DNA from: an uncultured Eubacteriales bacterium
Lineage (GTDB): Bacteria; Bacillota; Clostridia; Oscillospirales; Acutalibacteraceae
Direction: 5' to 3'
Length of the DNA stretch: 5,950 nt
NCBI GenBank assembly: GCA_948527295.1
Contig: CAOSWK010000016.1
Coordinates: 1-5,950, forward strand
A model generated the notes under the pieces. It did not search any database. It saw nothing but the letters and a program-made list of their open reading frames with translations, and was not told the origin of the DNA. A program made the translations under genes and the position numbers. The stretch's first letter is position 1, and every line of letters begins with the position of its first letter. Of the stretch, positions 5,761 through 5,950 are shown in pieces.

Positions 5761-5798
5761 AAAGATATCATTGGCAGTATCTGCCGGCAGATATCTTT
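5761..5798 (-). terminator. Stable hairpin, best read as a minus-strand terminator
   Basis: AAAGATATC (5761-5769) pairs with GATATCTTT (5790-5798), and GGCAG/CTGCC (5773-5777 with 5781-5785) forms an inner stem around TAT. An alternative fold uses TATCTGCC/GGCAGATA (5778-5793). On the minus strand the stem is followed by TTATTATTATT, giving a U-rich tail. On the plus strand the tail is only CTTTAAAAC. It lies 19 bp after the plus-strand gene's stop, so it may also protect that mRNA's 3' end. Confidence 0.5.
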
Positions 5799-5826
5799 AA
5801 AACTAACCTTGCGATCACATTTTTTT

Positions 5827-5853
5827 AATCACATCCAATGGGTGTGATTTTTT
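5827..5853 (+). terminator. Rho-independent terminator of the plus-strand gene
   Basis: AATCACATCC (5827-5836) pairs with GGGTGTGATT (5840-5849), ten pairs with one G-U, around the loop AAT, and runs into six consecutive T residues (5848-5853). It lies about 85 bp after the stop at 5742. An extra ATCACAT (5814-5820) upstream duplicates part of the left arm and could compete for pairing. Confidence 0.88.
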
Positions 5854-5877
5854 ATGCAAAAAAGAGATGACACATTT

Positions 5878-5950
5878 TTAATTTTTATGGAAAAACATGG
5901 CACGGAGGCCTGTTGCGGCACTGTAGTCCGTTCCTTCAGTGACATCGTAT
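5878..5950 (-). CDS. Possible C-terminal end of a convergent gene, cut by the window edge; not recognised
   Basis: On the minus strand one frame is open from the window edge to TAA (5880-5878) and includes DVTEGTDYSAATGLRAMFF. The stretch 5889-5945 is much richer in G and C than its surroundings, as coding or mobile DNA might be. A hairpin with a U-rich tail reading leftward (5798-5761) would suit as its terminator. However, a plus-strand frame from ATG 5854 (or 5887) is also open to the edge, and fewer than 25 residues are visible. The strand and coding status are therefore uncertain. Confidence 0.25.
   Translation of the reverse strand, partial: YDVTEGTDYSAATGLRAMFFHKN

Noticed and set aside
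5854..5950. Plus-strand gene starting at ATG 5854 and running off the edge
   Set aside because: The ATG follows the terminator's U-tract directly, with no ribosome binding site or promoter. It remains possible but is less supported than the minus-strand reading.

Overview
The window is AT-rich DNA with strong sigma-A promoters, Shine-Dalgarno sites, GTG/TTG starts, an IS3-type insertion sequence end and rho-independent terminators. This points to a low-GC Gram-positive bacterium, most likely a Clostridia-type Firmicute; the genus cannot be told from the sequence. It reads as an accessory locus: two large, unusual exported proteins, decayed DNA and mobile-element debris, with no housekeeping gene recognised.

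Layout. Positions 1-101 hold the 3' end of an IS3-family (IS150-like) element: the last codons of the transposase and the right terminal repeat. Positions 102-695 hold no intact gene, but contain a nested inverted repeat (244-295), a terminator-like hairpin reading leftward (294-331) and what looks like a decayed minus-strand reading frame ending at 340. A long minus-strand gene (696-3869, about 1057 aa) encodes a very acidic, modular protein with BspA-like leucine-rich repeats. A divergent intergenic region (3870-4389) carries a perfect-consensus promoter on each side and a GC-richer island (about 4028-4105) in between. A plus-strand gene (4390-5742, 450 aa) encodes a Lys/Glu-rich, probably helical protein. 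It is followed by two hairpins, one a classic terminator, and by a GC-richer fragment running off the right edge.

The central observation is that the two divergent genes begin with the same module. A 74-residue gapless match (about 41% identity by hand count) has the features of a Nif11-like leader and ends in VSGG or VAGG. In both proteins it is followed directly by a Sec-type signal segment ending in SFA-A or AFA-A. Beyond that point the proteins are unrelated: one is an acidic LRR protein, the other a Lys/Glu/Met-rich helical protein. Nif11-like leaders are known from small RiPP precursors, so their use ahead of a signal peptide on proteins of 450 and 1057 residues is unusual. The simplest reading is a pair of strongly expressed exported or surface proteins sharing an N-terminal targeting or maturation tag. 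No maturation enzyme, C39-peptidase transporter or sortase is visible here, so the export route is inference.
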